From positions 1 to 64,000 of the forward strand of contig NZ_JBGIYY010000007.1 in the NCBI RefSeq assembly GCF_041380235.1: 64,000 bases of DNA, given 5' to 3'. Below the pieces are notes generated by a model. It searched no databases. It was given only the letters and a program-made list of their open reading frames with translations, and had not been told where the DNA came from. The stretch is from Glaciecola sp041380235. Lineage in GTDB: Bacteria > Pseudomonadota > Gammaproteobacteria > Enterobacterales > Alteromonadaceae. The translations under genes were made by a program, and so were the position numbers. The first letter of the stretch is position 1. Each line of letters begins with the position of its first letter. Positions 32,919-42,952 of the stretch are shown piece after piece.

Positions 32919-34313
32919 ATGCAATCCAATGCAACTATCTCAAGTGAAAATGTAAACCACGCATCTTCGAATGACACGAGTTTTTTTGGCCATCCAAAAG
33001 GCCTAGCTTATCTTGCCTTTACAGAAATGTGGGAACGCTTCTCATACTATGGCATGACCGCATTGCTTGTTCTTTACATGGTGCAAGAACTGTTATTGTC
33101 CGGCCATATTGAGAATGTGGCTGGCATGGCTGTGCTTCGTGGCACGCTTGAAAGTGCGTTTGGTGCGCTTTCAACCCAGGCGCTGGCGAGCATGGTTTTA
33201 GGGCTTTACGGAGGACTTGTGTACTTGACTCCGATCATCGGTGGATGGCTATCAGACCGATGGTTTGGCGCTAAACGCATGGTACTTATCGGCGTATTTT
33301 TAATGACAGCAGGCCATGCTGCTATGGTATTCGAGCAGAGTTTTTTAGTCGCTCTACTACTCTTAATTTTAGGCTCGGGTGCACTCAAAGGTAATATTGC
33401 AGCGCAGGTAGGGCAGCTGTATGCACCCAACGAAGAATCTAAACGATCACGCGGATTCACAATATTCAGCACCTTTATCAATGTTGGCGCGCTTACTGGG
33501 CCACTTGTGTGTGGCCTGCTTGCGCAAGTTTATGGTTGGCACTACGGGTTTGGCGTTGCTGGATTGCTTATGCTCGTCGCCTGCACGGTCTATCTTAAGG
33601 GTGCAAAGTACCTTCCGGACGAGCGACCCAAAGGCCTTGAAAAAACGATTTATCCACCTCTTTCTGCTAAAGAACGAGTCACCATATTACTCATACTGCC
33701 TATATTTTTGGTCAATGTGCTGGGCCATGCTGTTTATTTCCAGAGTATTAACGTAGGTCTTATCTGGATTTCTGAGCACGTTCACCTCGACACTTTTATG
33801 GGTGCAGTACCAACGCCATGGTTTTCATCTGTTGATCCCCTTGCGGGCATAATTGCCGCGCCAATTCTTGTTATTTTATGGCGAGCGCAGTCTCTGCGTG
33901 GCACCGAGCCAAGTGATCTTGGCAAAATCGGTATTGCCATGGTCTTTATGGCATCCGCCATGCTGGTATTCTCAATCGGTGCTCACTTAGCGGGAGATAG
34001 CAAAACATCGATACTATGGCCAGTGATTGCCTATATATTCTCGGGTGTTGGCTTCTTGTGGTATTGGCCGACTACTTTGGCCTTTGTGTCGCGTAGAGCC
34101 CCCAAATCGATAAACGCAATGATGCTAGGTATTATCTATCTCTCATTGTTCTTCGCCAGTTTCATCTCAGGATACATAGCCACTTTCTATGAAAGCTTGG
34201 GCCCAACAATGTTTTTCTTAATCAATGCGGCACTACCTTTTGTAGCCGGACTGTTTATTCTTCTATTTGGAGGCAAGTTAACGCGCGCGTTTGATGCAAA
34301 CAAACAGGAATAG
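32919..34313 (+). CDS. POT/PTR2 family proton-dependent peptide transporter
   Basis: A 464-residue polytopic protein with 12 or more helices. The N-terminal FTEMWERFSYYGMTALLVLYM carries the POT ExxERFxYYG motif for proton coupling, and GGWLSDRWFGAKRMVLIGVF and a GKGNIAAQ-like GALKGNIAAQVGQLY follow, all typical of di/tripeptide carriers. It takes up peptides by proton symport and would import the products of the many exported peptidases encoded nearby. ATG 32919 is the natural start; ribosome site weak. Single gene. Confidence 0.92.
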   Translation: MQSNATISSENVNHASSNDTSFFGHPKGLAYLAFTEMWERFSYYGMTALLVLYMVQELLLSGHIENVAGMAVLRGTLESAFGALSTQALASMVLGLYGGLVYLTPIIGGWLSDRWFGAKRMVLIGVFLMTAGHAAMVFEQSFLVALLLLILGSGALKGNIAAQVGQLYAPNEESKRSRGFTIFSTFINVGALTGPLVCGLLAQVYGWHYGFGVAGLLMLVACTVYLKGAKYLPDERPKGLEKTIYPPLSAKERVTILLILPIFLVNVLGHAVYFQSINVGLIWISEHVHLDTFMGAVPTPWFSSVDPLAGIIAAPILVILWRAQSLRGTEPSDLGKIGIAMVFMASAMLVFSIGAHLAGDSKTSILWPVIAYIFSGVGFLWYWPTTLAFVSRRAPKSINAMMLGIIYLSLFFASFISGYIATFYESLGPTMFFLINAALPFVAGLFILLFGGKLTRAFDANKQE

Positions 34314-34541
34314 ACACCGATTGTTTTAGTTGCGACTCAAGACGCTGAGAATAGGATGAATAAAAACTATAGACTGTGTCCGACGATAACAATGTTTGAT
34401 ACTTTTAATCGGTAAAAAAGCTGTGAGAATTTATACTCACATGATTGAAAAGTGACAATTGCAGTCGTAAAAGCATAGCAGTTTTCAACACAACCTAGGT
34501 CATTCCTGGGGGCGGCCAGAAGGGCTAGACGAAAAAAGCCT

Positions 34542-35891
34542 TCATTGGGCAAATTTAGCGCAGTAATCAGACTTAGCCTGCATGGCGTCTCTCATTGATT
34601 GAGCTTCGCGAATGGCTATTAATACTGGAGAGTCTTTATGGGGGATATCGGTAACCTTGCTGTTTATATCAAGCAAGTCTATGTCATGCATTAAGTTGCG
34701 AAGCTCAAGGTTTGCAATTTTAATGGTTTGTCGCTGTCTTCGGTTGGGCGCTTTGAATAGTACATTAATGTCGCCATCGCGCTCATACCTTTGACCATGC
34801 GCAGCGTAGCCTCTACTTTTTAGATACTGCAGGGTTTCTATAATTCGGCTGTTTAAACGCGCTGAATCGCGCCCCTCAATGTCATCTTCAGCGATATTCA
34901 TGATCGCAATATCCATTCCGGTAATGATGCCTATTTCATTGCTTGGCATGACTCCATAATTAGCAAGCGTTTTTAGTGCAGCAGTATTATGAGTCGCTGC
35001 CGCTAAGTCGGCTAGGTTTTCAAAAGAGTCATGTATACCTTGGACAAATACTGGCATTGCATCGAGTCCTTGAGTATTGGCAAACAAGGGGGCTAGATAC
35101 TCTATTGGTAAGTCTTGCAAAATACCGATCGCTGCATCGTCGACCGTAAATGCTCGAGAATAGACAGCCTGCGTAAACTCTTTAGCACTTAATACCTGTG
35201 CAGACATCACAAACAAAATAGAGGGAGAAATGACATTACTTATTTGAAGTCGTACTAACGATTCGAGATAGGTGTGAAAATTGTCATTGTTGTCTAAAAG
35301 CGCATATACGTCTTGTTTATTTATGGTGTCTTTTAGTGTGAGCGGTATCCCCGAGGGACTGTCGAGTTCATTGAACTTCAGCAAAGTATCCACAAGCATA
35401 TCGATAGAAAAATTGCTGGGTAAGTCAATAACTGAAAGTCCGTTCCAGTTGCGCAGTTCATTGGGTGACGACACAAAACGGTATCTATCACGCTCAATGT
35501 TGATTCGCGCACGTAGCAGTAAATCGTCAAAGCCAGCATAGAAGGCTTTATATTGTGTTTGATAGCCTAAAAGTGCTCGTTTGCTTTTACCTTGTCTAAT
35601 CGCCTTCTCTAGCGCGCTTACTATCACGTTGTTAACGTCGGCCACCTGTCGGTTGAAGTTATCGGTGCGCCTTTGGCACTGTGCGGGAGTATATGCTTCA
35701 GCTTGGTTGTCCTGCTCAGGCACTGCGCTAATCAAGGGCATATTGATTGGTGGCTCTGAAAAATCCGCTGGAGTGCTTGGCGCCTTGCCATTAAATTTTG
35801 TGTTTATTGATGATTCAGCAGGCAATAGCATCAGATAAACGAAGTATGCAAGCAAAGTAACCATAATAAGTAGTGCAGACGTCTTTTTCAT
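34542..35891 (-). CDS. Hypothetical membrane-anchored protein (449 aa)
   Basis: I do not recognise a family. An N-terminal hydrophobic helix (LLIMVTLLAYFVYLMLLPA) acts as a signal anchor, followed by a Pro-rich linker and a large helical domain. Residues ~250-350 contain pairs of helices (DLAAATHNTAALKTLANYG, then a second similar unit) that look like ankyrin- or TPR-type repeats. The C-terminal ~100 residues are charged. Probably periplasmic. It is upstream of no obvious partner; three minus-strand genes of unknown function (34542, 36036, 36441) follow each other here. Confidence 0.6.
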   Translation of the reverse strand: MKKTSALLIMVTLLAYFVYLMLLPAESSINTKFNGKAPSTPADFSEPPINMPLISAVPEQDNQAEAYTPAQCQRRTDNFNRQVADVNNVIVSALEKAIRQGKSKRALLGYQTQYKAFYAGFDDLLLRARINIERDRYRFVSSPNELRNWNGLSVIDLPSNFSIDMLVDTLLKFNELDSPSGIPLTLKDTINKQDVYALLDNNDNFHTYLESLVRLQISNVISPSILFVMSAQVLSAKEFTQAVYSRAFTVDDAAIGILQDLPIEYLAPLFANTQGLDAMPVFVQGIHDSFENLADLAAATHNTAALKTLANYGVMPSNEIGIITGMDIAIMNIAEDDIEGRDSARLNSRIIETLQYLKSRGYAAHGQRYERDGDINVLFKAPNRRQRQTIKIANLELRNLMHDIDLLDINSKVTDIPHKDSPVLIAIREAQSMRDAMQAKSDYCAKFAQ

Positions 35892-36035
35892 ATGGGCGTT
35901 GTTCTCCTTGCTTGCTTTTAATGTCTTATCCTTGCCATGCAGTTAAATGATTGTTTGCTTTATTATTCTATCTCTACTTGCTAATTGAAGCCGACCATTG
36001 AATTAGTGTACTCGCCATCTTTTTATCAGAGCGTA

Positions 36036-36431
36036 TTACAAGCGCTTGTTTAACACTAACATCAATACATAAGCGAAGGCTCCAAACAACGCTCCGTAAA
36101 GAGCAAATTGAATGTATAGAAAGGGCAAAGTTACAAATATCAATCCTGATGCTTCGAGCGGCCCATAACTTACAACTTGCAAAGCTAATAGGGATAAGTA
36201 GTATGTCGCAACCACTGCAACTGCAATGAATGCGGAGGCTAAAACGTATTGTGCAATCGTGCTCTTGTTTGCAAACAAACTGTAGATAAACGCCAGTAAA
36301 ACCGAGGCCCAAGAACATATTGTAACTAAAAACAACATATCGCCAAAAGTGTCTGCAGTGCCTCTAGCGCTTATTATTGCTAAGATCGCTATCAAGCAAC
36401 AGGTAACCCAAAATATTCTGCTTAACTTCAT
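36036..36431 (-). CDS. Small four-TM membrane protein (131 aa), unknown
   Basis: Four hydrophobic segments (IFWVTCCLIAILAIISA, MLFLVTICSWASVLLAFIYS, YVLASAFIAVAVVATYYLSL, LYGALFGAFAYVLMLVL) in a 131-residue protein; no motif is recognised. Its ATG lies 9 bp after the stop of the beta-repeat protein upstream, so it is probably cotranscribed with it. Confidence 0.6.
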   Translation of the reverse strand: MKLSRIFWVTCCLIAILAIISARGTADTFGDMLFLVTICSWASVLLAFIYSLFANKSTIAQYVLASAFIAVAVVATYYLSLLALQVVSYGPLEASGLIFVTLPFLYIQFALYGALFGAFAYVLMLVLNKRL

Positions 36432-36440
36432 TATTTTAAA

Positions 36441-37799
36441 TTATTGCTCAGCAAATATATCTGAGAAAAAATAAATAATAGCTGCGCGTTTCCATTCACC
36501 TTCAAAAGGTACAATTTCGCCATTGGCGTTTCCGTCAACCCATACCTTTCCGCTGGGCTCAATTAAGCCTACTTGGGTACCCGATCGCCATACTGCACCA
36601 TTTTCTTCTAATGTGCCGATGTGGTTTCCCCTGAACCACACTTTACCGTCTTTTTCGATAGAGCCTAAGTCGTTGCTGCCCACCCAAATCGTGCCATTGG
36701 CCGTGACATCGCCAATATCTCGGTTATTCATCCAGATACTGCCTTTGCGATCAAGTGAGGCAAGCTCAGAGCCGCGATACCATAACTTTTGAGTAATTCC
36801 TTTGATGAATTGCTCCCGTACTGGCGCTTTCTTTTTGGGCATCGCAGCCAGTTCGATATGGGTTTGCGCGGCTTGCTCTTGATATCCGCTGAAGTTTTGC
36901 TGATTAAAGGCAATCAAGGCAAGATGAGTTTGTCGATTAGGGTTCTTTAGTTTCGGGAAAAGCTCATCGAGTGTTTTACCGTTCATACTGGCTAGTAGCC
37001 CTTGCTCTAAGGTGGCGGCATTACGCTCACCATTTTCGCCGTATGCAAAGTTGTAAACTTTCATTTTTTCACTGGCATTAATATTTTCAATTTGCCGAGA
37101 CAGCTGCACCGCCATCTCTACTTGGCTATTAAATTGCTGCATGACTGCGCTGACGTCTTGAGATATTTGCTCTTGAAAGTTTCCGCTTATCCAAGCTTTT
37201 ACGCGCTGAGCATCGGCCTTTGACACATTAGGACTGTTCAGTAATGCCAAATCACTTTGTAACTCAGTGCTTTGCAGCGCGCGCATTTTTACGGCCCATT
37301 CTTCTACTTCACTGGGGCTAGGATTACTCGATAGCTGGGGTCGGTTTTCACGCTGATATTTACTGAGTATCGCGTCGGGATCAATACTGCTTGATGCTTG
37401 CGCAACAGACGAAGTATTCGATGCATCAACCGCTGGCGCTGCTGATTGTTTTGCGTTGGCCTGTTCAGAATTGGTGTTATTGGCGCTTTGCCAAGTCTGG
37501 GCCATCTCAACCATGCTTTGTCGCAGACTGCTCCACTTTTGCACGCTTGTAATATAGTCTGGATGGGTTTTTGAATCAGTGGTTTGCAATAAATCTGAGG
37601 TTTTGGTGAGTTGTTCACCAATTCGGTTGTACTGACTTACATCACCTACTTTCAGAGTTTTCAGTTTCGTTTCGATACTCATTAATTCGCGCTTTGCCAT
37701 ATTCAATTTGGCGTCCATTTGCTGAGCAAATGCAACAGTGCTCGAGCCAATTATCATTACAAGCAATATAAAATGAGATAAAAATTTAGTTATACGCAT
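36441..37799 (-). CDS. Exported protein with C-terminal beta-type repeats (452 aa)
   Basis: A signal peptide (ending VAFAQQ) is followed by a helical, coiled-coil-prone region (~30-110), a low-complexity linker rich in Ala, Ser, Asn and Gln (~105-140), another helical domain (~150-330) and five copies of a ~20-residue repeat (~345-435) of the form G-x-[IV]-W-x-x-x-x-x-x-G-x-[ILV], for example GSIWMNNRDIGDV, GTIWVGSNDLGSI, GKVWFRGNHIGTL. These short beta units resemble four-fold beta flower repeats, which often cap bacterial surface or envelope proteins. Function is unknown. Probably in an operon with the membrane protein at 36036. Confidence 0.65.
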   Translation of the reverse strand: MRITKFLSHFILLVMIIGSSTVAFAQQMDAKLNMAKRELMSIETKLKTLKVGDVSQYNRIGEQLTKTSDLLQTTDSKTHPDYITSVQKWSSLRQSMVEMAQTWQSANNTNSEQANAKQSAAPAVDASNTSSVAQASSSIDPDAILSKYQRENRPQLSSNPSPSEVEEWAVKMRALQSTELQSDLALLNSPNVSKADAQRVKAWISGNFQEQISQDVSAVMQQFNSQVEMAVQLSRQIENINASEKMKVYNFAYGENGERNAATLEQGLLASMNGKTLDELFPKLKNPNRQTHLALIAFNQQNFSGYQEQAAQTHIELAAMPKKKAPVREQFIKGITQKLWYRGSELASLDRKGSIWMNNRDIGDVTANGTIWVGSNDLGSIEKDGKVWFRGNHIGTLEENGAVWRSGTQVGLIEPSGKVWVDGNANGEIVPFEGEWKRAAIIYFFSDIFAEQ

Positions 37800-38086
37800 A
37801 AGCTATGCCTCCATACAAAACTTAATAGGTACTCGGTTATTGATAATAAGATTGTGGGCATTGAATTACAAGCTCTCACAGATAAGCTAAAAATCTAAAG
37901 TTATAGCAGTATCAATGCCATGGTTTATAGCTTCCTTGACAATTGGCGGTGAAAAAGTGAATTGAAGCATAGGTCGATTTTATCAACAGTAGGCTGGATA
38001 GCTAACGCAGTCGAAGGAATATTCACGCTTAATTTCGATTACGCGCGTATTACCCATATTATAATAATGAAAGTTGGAGAATATTT

Positions 38087-38752
38087 ATGTCAAAGAATGT
38101 AGTCATCATCGGGGCCAACCGAGGTATCGGTTTAGAGCTAGTTAAGCAATATAAAGCCGCAGGTCATCATGTTATTGCGATGTGCCGAAAATCGAGCAAA
38201 GCGCTAAGCGAAAGCGGCTGCGAGATAGTCGAGAATATCGACGTGACCGACGATGCCTTAGTTGAGAATATTGCCGCCAGCGTGCCGGTAGCAAGTATCG
38301 ATATTCTTATCCATAATTCGGGTATTTTAGACCCTGACACAATCAATAGTATTGATTTTGAGAGCATGCGTCGGCATTTTGATGTTAATAGTTTGGGAGC
38401 TTTACGCACCGTTTTGGGTTTACAGAGCAAGCTGAAAAACGGCAGTAAGATAGGTATTGTAAGCTCTCGGGTGGGCTCTATCGACGATAACACCGGCTCC
38501 AACAACTATGCCTATCGCGTTTCAAAAACCGCGGTAAACATGGTAGGGAAGTGTTTAAGTATCGATCTGAAAGACGCGGGTATAGCAGTCGCTTTGCTGC
38601 ATCCGGGTTACGTGCGCACTGAAATGACAAAACATAATGGGCACATGGATGTCGATGAGTCTGCAAGGGGCTTAATAAAACGTATGGAAGAACTGAGCTT
38701 GGACACCAGCGGAATTTTCGTACATACCAGTGGCGAAGTCTTGAACTGGTAA
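38087..38752 (+). CDS. Short-chain dehydrogenase/reductase (C-factor-like)
   Basis: A 221-residue SDR: NAD(P)-binding VVIIGANRGIGLELVKQY (an N-R-G-I-G form of the Gly motif), DVTDD, NSG (as HNSGI), the active-site YxxxK in NYAYRVSKTAVN, and LLHPGYVRTEM after the active site. The closest type is the CsgA/C-factor group of small SDRs, which use NAD(P)H with unknown or lipid-type substrates. GGAG precedes the ATG by seven bases. Single gene. Confidence 0.9.
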   Translation: MSKNVVIIGANRGIGLELVKQYKAAGHHVIAMCRKSSKALSESGCEIVENIDVTDDALVENIAASVPVASIDILIHNSGILDPDTINSIDFESMRRHFDVNSLGALRTVLGLQSKLKNGSKIGIVSSRVGSIDDNTGSNNYAYRVSKTAVNMVGKCLSIDLKDAGIAVALLHPGYVRTEMTKHNGHMDVDESARGLIKRMEELSLDTSGIFVHTSGEVLNW

Positions 38753-38941
38753 ATTGACTTCGCCTTCCACTTTACTGTGGGTCGGATGGGAGGATTATAT
38801 AGTCTATATTTAAACTTTTAATGTGGTAAAGGTCTGCGCATATAGCAGTGTTGTATCGCGCTCGCCCTTCCCCTGAGTATAAAAAAGCTCCTCATTCTTA
38901 AGTGTTAAAACCACTTTAGAACGAGAAGCAGACTTGTATTT

Positions 38942-40357
38942 TTACTGCTTCATATTCACATCTGAATCAGCAATCAAATAAATCGTTGCGGCATAGGCGG
39001 CAACATTCTGTGCAAGTTCATCTGGATTGATTTTGTCTAGCGTATCGTCAGGAGTGTGGTGCAGGTCAAAATAGTCTCTGCCGTTTTGATTGAGACGAAT
39101 GGTCGGCACACCTTTTTGCTGCATTGGGATAATATCAGGTCCGCCACCGGGCACATCAGAGCCGCCTCTTACTATGCCAATTGGCGAAAGTATTTTGGCG
39201 ATTTCGTCAATTAACACAGTAGCTTCTTCATTTACGTTTGAGACTAACTGCCAAATAGTTTGTGCTCCAAAGTCAGATTCGGTTGCTACCACGTGATTGT
39301 GTAAGTTATCTGCGTGTTTTTCAGCATAGGCAAAGCCACCTAAAAGCCCAACTTCTTCAGCGCCAAACATAACAACGCGAATGGTGCGTTTAGGGCGTTT
39401 AGGCAATCTAGATATCAATGTTGCTGCTGCCACCGTGATGCCAATGCCTGCACCGTCGTCTACTGCGCCAGTGCCGTTGTCCCAACTATCAATATGGGCG
39501 CCAATCAGCACGATTTCTTCAGGTTTTTCGCTGCCGATTAAATCGAGGATCACATTGCCGCTGCTCACATCTCCTTTCCACTTTGACTCTGAGCTAAGCG
39601 ACACGCTTAATGACTCACCTAAATTATGTAGTCTGCGGAATTGGTCAGCATCAGGGTTAGAGATGGCAACCACCGGAATAGTTGCCCAGTTGTCGCCATT
39701 CTTGCTCATCATGCCTGTATGCGCAAAACGATGCGAACTCGAGCCCACTGAACGTACAATAAGCGCTTCTGCACCAGCACGCTCGGCATGATGATAGCCA
39801 ATACGTCTGCGCTGGTTTGCCTGCCCATAGCCTGCGCCAGTTTGACTTTTAACCATTTTATCGCCATCAACAAAGGCCACTTTGCCCTTCAGAGAACCAT
39901 CTTTAGCGGCGGCTAAGGCATGAATGTCTCTAAAGTAGACAACTGAAGCTTCAATTTCCTTTTCAGACGTTGCCGCTCCGCCTAATGCAGTCGCGTGCAG
40001 TTCTTGTTTGTAGGGTGTGTTCATCAGAAGATGCAAATGGCCTCTGTCCCAAAACGGCATCGTGAACTCTTCAATGCTGACTTTATCGAAACCAAGTTCT
40101 TTGCCAAGCTCAACACCCCACTCAAGAGCACGCTTTTCTGCTTCCGAGCCAGCCAATCGAGGACCGATTTCAGTGGTTAGCGACTCAACTATATCAAAGC
40201 CAAGTTCGCTTTTAAGTGCAGTTTCCATAAGCTGCGTAGCGGTCTCTTTTTGTTCTTGTGTAAACGGTGCTTGTTGAGCTGCGGATTGTTGTGAAAGCGA
40301 TGAAAAGCTGAGAACACTGAGTGCTATGCTAAGCACCAAGCGATGAGAGAAAGACAT
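38942..40357 (-). CDS. M28 family aminopeptidase, exported
   Basis: A 471-residue protein with a signal peptide (to about SQQSAAQ), a PA-like insert (~130-260) and the M28 zinc-peptidase domain. Metal ligands are visible: His and Asp in GAHIDSWDNGTGAVDDGAG, the catalytic Glu pair in FGAEEVGLLGG, Asp in ESDFGAQ and His in LHHTPDDTLDKI. This type removes N-terminal residues (or acts as carboxypeptidase Q) outside the cytoplasm. A CTGGAG site lies before ATG 40357. It is one of at least five exported peptidases in the window. Confidence 0.92.
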   Translation of the reverse strand: MSFSHRLVLSIALSVLSFSSLSQQSAAQQAPFTQEQKETATQLMETALKSELGFDIVESLTTEIGPRLAGSEAEKRALEWGVELGKELGFDKVSIEEFTMPFWDRGHLHLLMNTPYKQELHATALGGAATSEKEIEASVVYFRDIHALAAAKDGSLKGKVAFVDGDKMVKSQTGAGYGQANQRRRIGYHHAERAGAEALIVRSVGSSSHRFAHTGMMSKNGDNWATIPVVAISNPDADQFRRLHNLGESLSVSLSSESKWKGDVSSGNVILDLIGSEKPEEIVLIGAHIDSWDNGTGAVDDGAGIGITVAAATLISRLPKRPKRTIRVVMFGAEEVGLLGGFAYAEKHADNLHNHVVATESDFGAQTIWQLVSNVNEEATVLIDEIAKILSPIGIVRGGSDVPGGGPDIIPMQQKGVPTIRLNQNGRDYFDLHHTPDDTLDKINPDELAQNVAAYAATIYLIADSDVNMKQ

Positions 40358-40608
40358 GATTAACTCCAGTTGCCATGATGTTGGCTGTTTTTAATTATTT
40401 GTTAGACTCCTAGTATAGACCAGTTTATGACTATATCGATAAATCGATAGAATTAGGTCGAAAACTAATCAATTTTCAAAGCCAAAGCCAAAGCTCAGGC
40501 TCTGAGGCTTATCGTTTGTAAAGAGGAATAAAAATATAGTGGTGCACGTATGAGTAATGAGTATACTGGTTGTACACGCTTATTCTATACACACTGTTCG
40601 GGTTATTA

Positions 40609-41241
40609 ATGCAATATTCATCTAGTTATTTTAGGGCGATTCTTAGCGCCACGGTTTTACTTTTGCTTAGCGCTTGTGTGAGCAACCATACCTACACTAA
40701 AACCAGCTTTAAATCTGAGCAGAGCTACGCGCCGATGAGCAATGTCTTAGTTATTGCGGTAGGGAAGCATAAAGATAATACGCTTAGTTTTGAGAACATG
40801 ATGGTAAGTCGCTTGAAAGAGGCGGGAGTAAACGGAGTCAGTGCTCATGCAAAGTTGCCCGATGAGACGAAAGTCACCCGAGATATCGCCGCAAGTTTAA
40901 CTACTGAACATAACTCTGATATGGTGATAGTGACTCGTTTAATTACTGCGAAATTGAACAGAAAAAAAGTTGAAAATAGAACGGAGTTAGTCGTTGATAG
41001 GCCAGTGATTAACACCTTTACAGATATCTTTTCACTTGAGATATCAGAACAGGACGCGTTGCTTCAAAAAGAGCTATCAACCACTGTTATTGTCTCTACA
41101 GAAGTATTTTCGGCTACTGACGGAAGTAAGCTTGCTGTCTTTGAAACTGAGGTTGCTGGTGTACAAGACCCTAGCACTAAAATGCATTCTTCTATTGAGC
41201 ATGTAATAAAAAAGTTAAAGGCAGAAGGGTTTATTAAATAG
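40609..41241 (+). CDS. Putative lipoprotein (210 aa)
   Basis: A hydrophobic N-terminus with lipobox LLSAC (AILSATVLLLLSACVSNHT) shows a lipoprotein. The mature domain has an alternating alpha/beta pattern with a conserved-looking NVLVIAVGKHKDNTLSFENMM and DMVIVTRL, like DUF4410/GNA1162-type envelope lipoproteins, but I cannot name the family. ATG 40609 is preferred to a TTG thirteen codons upstream because it gives a better signal peptide. Unknown function. Confidence 0.6.
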   Translation: MQYSSSYFRAILSATVLLLLSACVSNHTYTKTSFKSEQSYAPMSNVLVIAVGKHKDNTLSFENMMVSRLKEAGVNGVSAHAKLPDETKVTRDIAASLTTEHNSDMVIVTRLITAKLNRKKVENRTELVVDRPVINTFTDIFSLEISEQDALLQKELSTTVIVSTEVFSATDGSKLAVFETEVAGVQDPSTKMHSSIEHVIKKLKAEGFIK

Positions 41242-41450
41242 GGAGAGGCTTTGGCTTCGCTATTTAGCAAACGGCCAAAATTAGAGTGTAAAGGCCGTGT
41301 ATAGGATGAATCGCGCTATGGGTTCATCCATCAAAATTCCACGTGATTATTTCATTAGATATTTGTTCACTATGTGCTTCAAATACATTGGTCTTTCTGA
41401 TAAATCTTTCCAATAGGTCAGATTGTCGAAACATACCTAAAAGGTAAACT

Positions 41451-42080
41451 ATGAAAGTATTTCTATTGTTATTAGCATCAGCGTTTCTGGCTGGTTGCTC
41501 AGTATTTGGCGATAACGGGGTAGAGAGCGCGCCTTATCAGCTATTGCAGTCAGATCAGGATATGCAAATTGAGGTCCGAAACTATGAATCAATGATACTA
41601 GTATCGGCAAGCATGTCGGGCGATGGACGCAATAGTGCGTTTAGAAAACTGTTTAAATATATTAGCGGCGAAAATGCAGGGGCGACTGAGATTGCCATGA
41701 CTGCTCCGGTTTTTATGGATGAAGATACCGCGAATCAGAAGGGCACTGAGATTGCCATGACCGCGCCAGTTTTTATGAATGAAAACGCAGATGAGCCAAT
41801 GATGTCATTTGTGATGCCTAAAAGTTTTACTTTAGAAAACACCCCGAAACCGAATGACTCAGAGGTGACAGTAACTGAAATTCGCGACTACCGTGTTGCC
41901 GCTATTAAATTTAATTGGACGCTCAGCGACAGTAATGTCGAAGAGCACACTCAAATTTTGAGTAAATGGATTGCTGAGAATGGTTATACAGCTATGAGTG
42001 AGCCAGTCCAAGCTGGATACAACGGCCTTTTGACGTTGCCTTGGCTTCGTCATAATGAACTGTTGATTGAAGTAGAATAG
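41451..42080 (+). CDS. SOUL heme-binding family lipoprotein
   Basis: A lipoprotein signal (MKVFLLLLASAFLAGCS) leads to a SOUL-type domain: YQLLQSDQDMQIEVRNYESM, FRKLFKYISG and the typical IAMTAPV. The motif TEIAMTAPVFM occurs twice, 20 residues apart, the second from a 60-bp tandem duplication at 41685/41745; such doubled IAMTAPV segments are known in bacterial SOUL proteins. The family binds heme or related ligands in some members, but not in all. Cellular role in bacteria is unclear. ATG 41451. Confidence 0.82.
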   Translation: MKVFLLLLASAFLAGCSVFGDNGVESAPYQLLQSDQDMQIEVRNYESMILVSASMSGDGRNSAFRKLFKYISGENAGATEIAMTAPVFMDEDTANQKGTEIAMTAPVFMNENADEPMMSFVMPKSFTLENTPKPNDSEVTVTEIRDYRVAAIKFNWTLSDSNVEEHTQILSKWIAENGYTAMSEPVQAGYNGLLTLPWLRHNELLIEVE

Positions 42081-42191
42081 TCAATTGCGGGCGGATTCAG
42101 CAATCAACTGATGTCTGGAAGTTTAAGCACTTGCATCACTTCGTTAATGTGTTTAGTTTCTGTCGTTATATTTTTAAGGAAGTGAGTTTTT

Positions 42192-42863
42192 ATGAATTTT
42201 GCAGAGTTTGCTGAATCAAGAAAAAGCGTTAGAGGATTTAAAAACAAGCCAGTTTCTAAAGAGACTGTCGATGCCATTATTAATGCGGCGAAGTGGGCGC
42301 CATCATCTTATAATACACAAACGTGGCGGGTGCACGCAGTGACTGGTGATGTGCTAGACAAAATCCGCGAGGGCAACACTAAAAATACCCTAGCTGGTAA
42401 GCCACACGTTCGCGATTTTCCATATAAAGAAGATTACCAAGGCATTCATCGCCAGCGTCAAATCGACGTGGCTATACAATTGTTTGAAGTCATGGGGATC
42501 ACCAGAGAAGACAAAGAAAAACGTATGGACTGGATGATGCGTGGTTTTCGCCAGTTTGATGCTCCAGTATCTTTGGTGCTTACTTATGATAAGTCCCTAG
42601 AGCCCGCTGGTATCACGCAGTTTGGTCTAGGTTCATTGGCTTACGGTATTGTTTTGGCTGCTTGGGATCTTGGTTTAGGGTGTGTGATCAACGGCCAAGG
42701 CATTATGCAATCTGCGGTGGTTCATGAACATGCCCAAATACCTGACGATGAGGCGATTATGATATGTATTGCTTTAGGCTATCCTGATGAAAACTTTGCA
42801 GCGAATGATGTGCGCTCTACACGTGCAAATAATGAGGATTTTGTGACCTATCACGGTTTTTAA
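42192..42863 (+). CDS. Nitroreductase family protein
   Basis: A 223-residue flavoprotein-type protein: FAESRKSVRGFKNKPVSKE (the RxSxRxF N-terminus that binds FMN), AAKWAPSSYNTQTWRVHAV, a middle domain and GLGCVINGQGIMQSA, then ICIALGYPDE near the end. It reduces nitro compounds or quinones with NAD(P)H in the cytoplasm; the true substrate is not shown by sequence. ATG 42192. Convergent with dsbA across a strong terminator. Confidence 0.88.
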   Translation: MNFAEFAESRKSVRGFKNKPVSKETVDAIINAAKWAPSSYNTQTWRVHAVTGDVLDKIREGNTKNTLAGKPHVRDFPYKEDYQGIHRQRQIDVAIQLFEVMGITREDKEKRMDWMMRGFRQFDAPVSLVLTYDKSLEPAGITQFGLGSLAYGIVLAAWDLGLGCVINGQGIMQSAVVHEHAQIPDDEAIMICIALGYPDENFAANDVRSTRANNEDFVTYHGF

Positions 42864-42902
42864 ACGAGAGCATGGTAAATGCATTTATCAGACACATAAA
42901 AA

Positions 42903-42930
42903 AACCGGCGCTTGCTACCAAGCGCCGGTT
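42903..42930. terminator. Strong terminator, mainly for dsbA
   Basis: AACCGGCGCTTG and CAAGCGCCGGTT form a 12-bp perfect GC-rich stem with a 4-base loop. On the minus strand it is followed by seven U residues, a classical intrinsic terminator for dsbA; on the plus strand the U run is shorter. Confidence 0.88.
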
Positions 42931-42952
42931 TCTTGCTTTGTATGCTTTTGAT

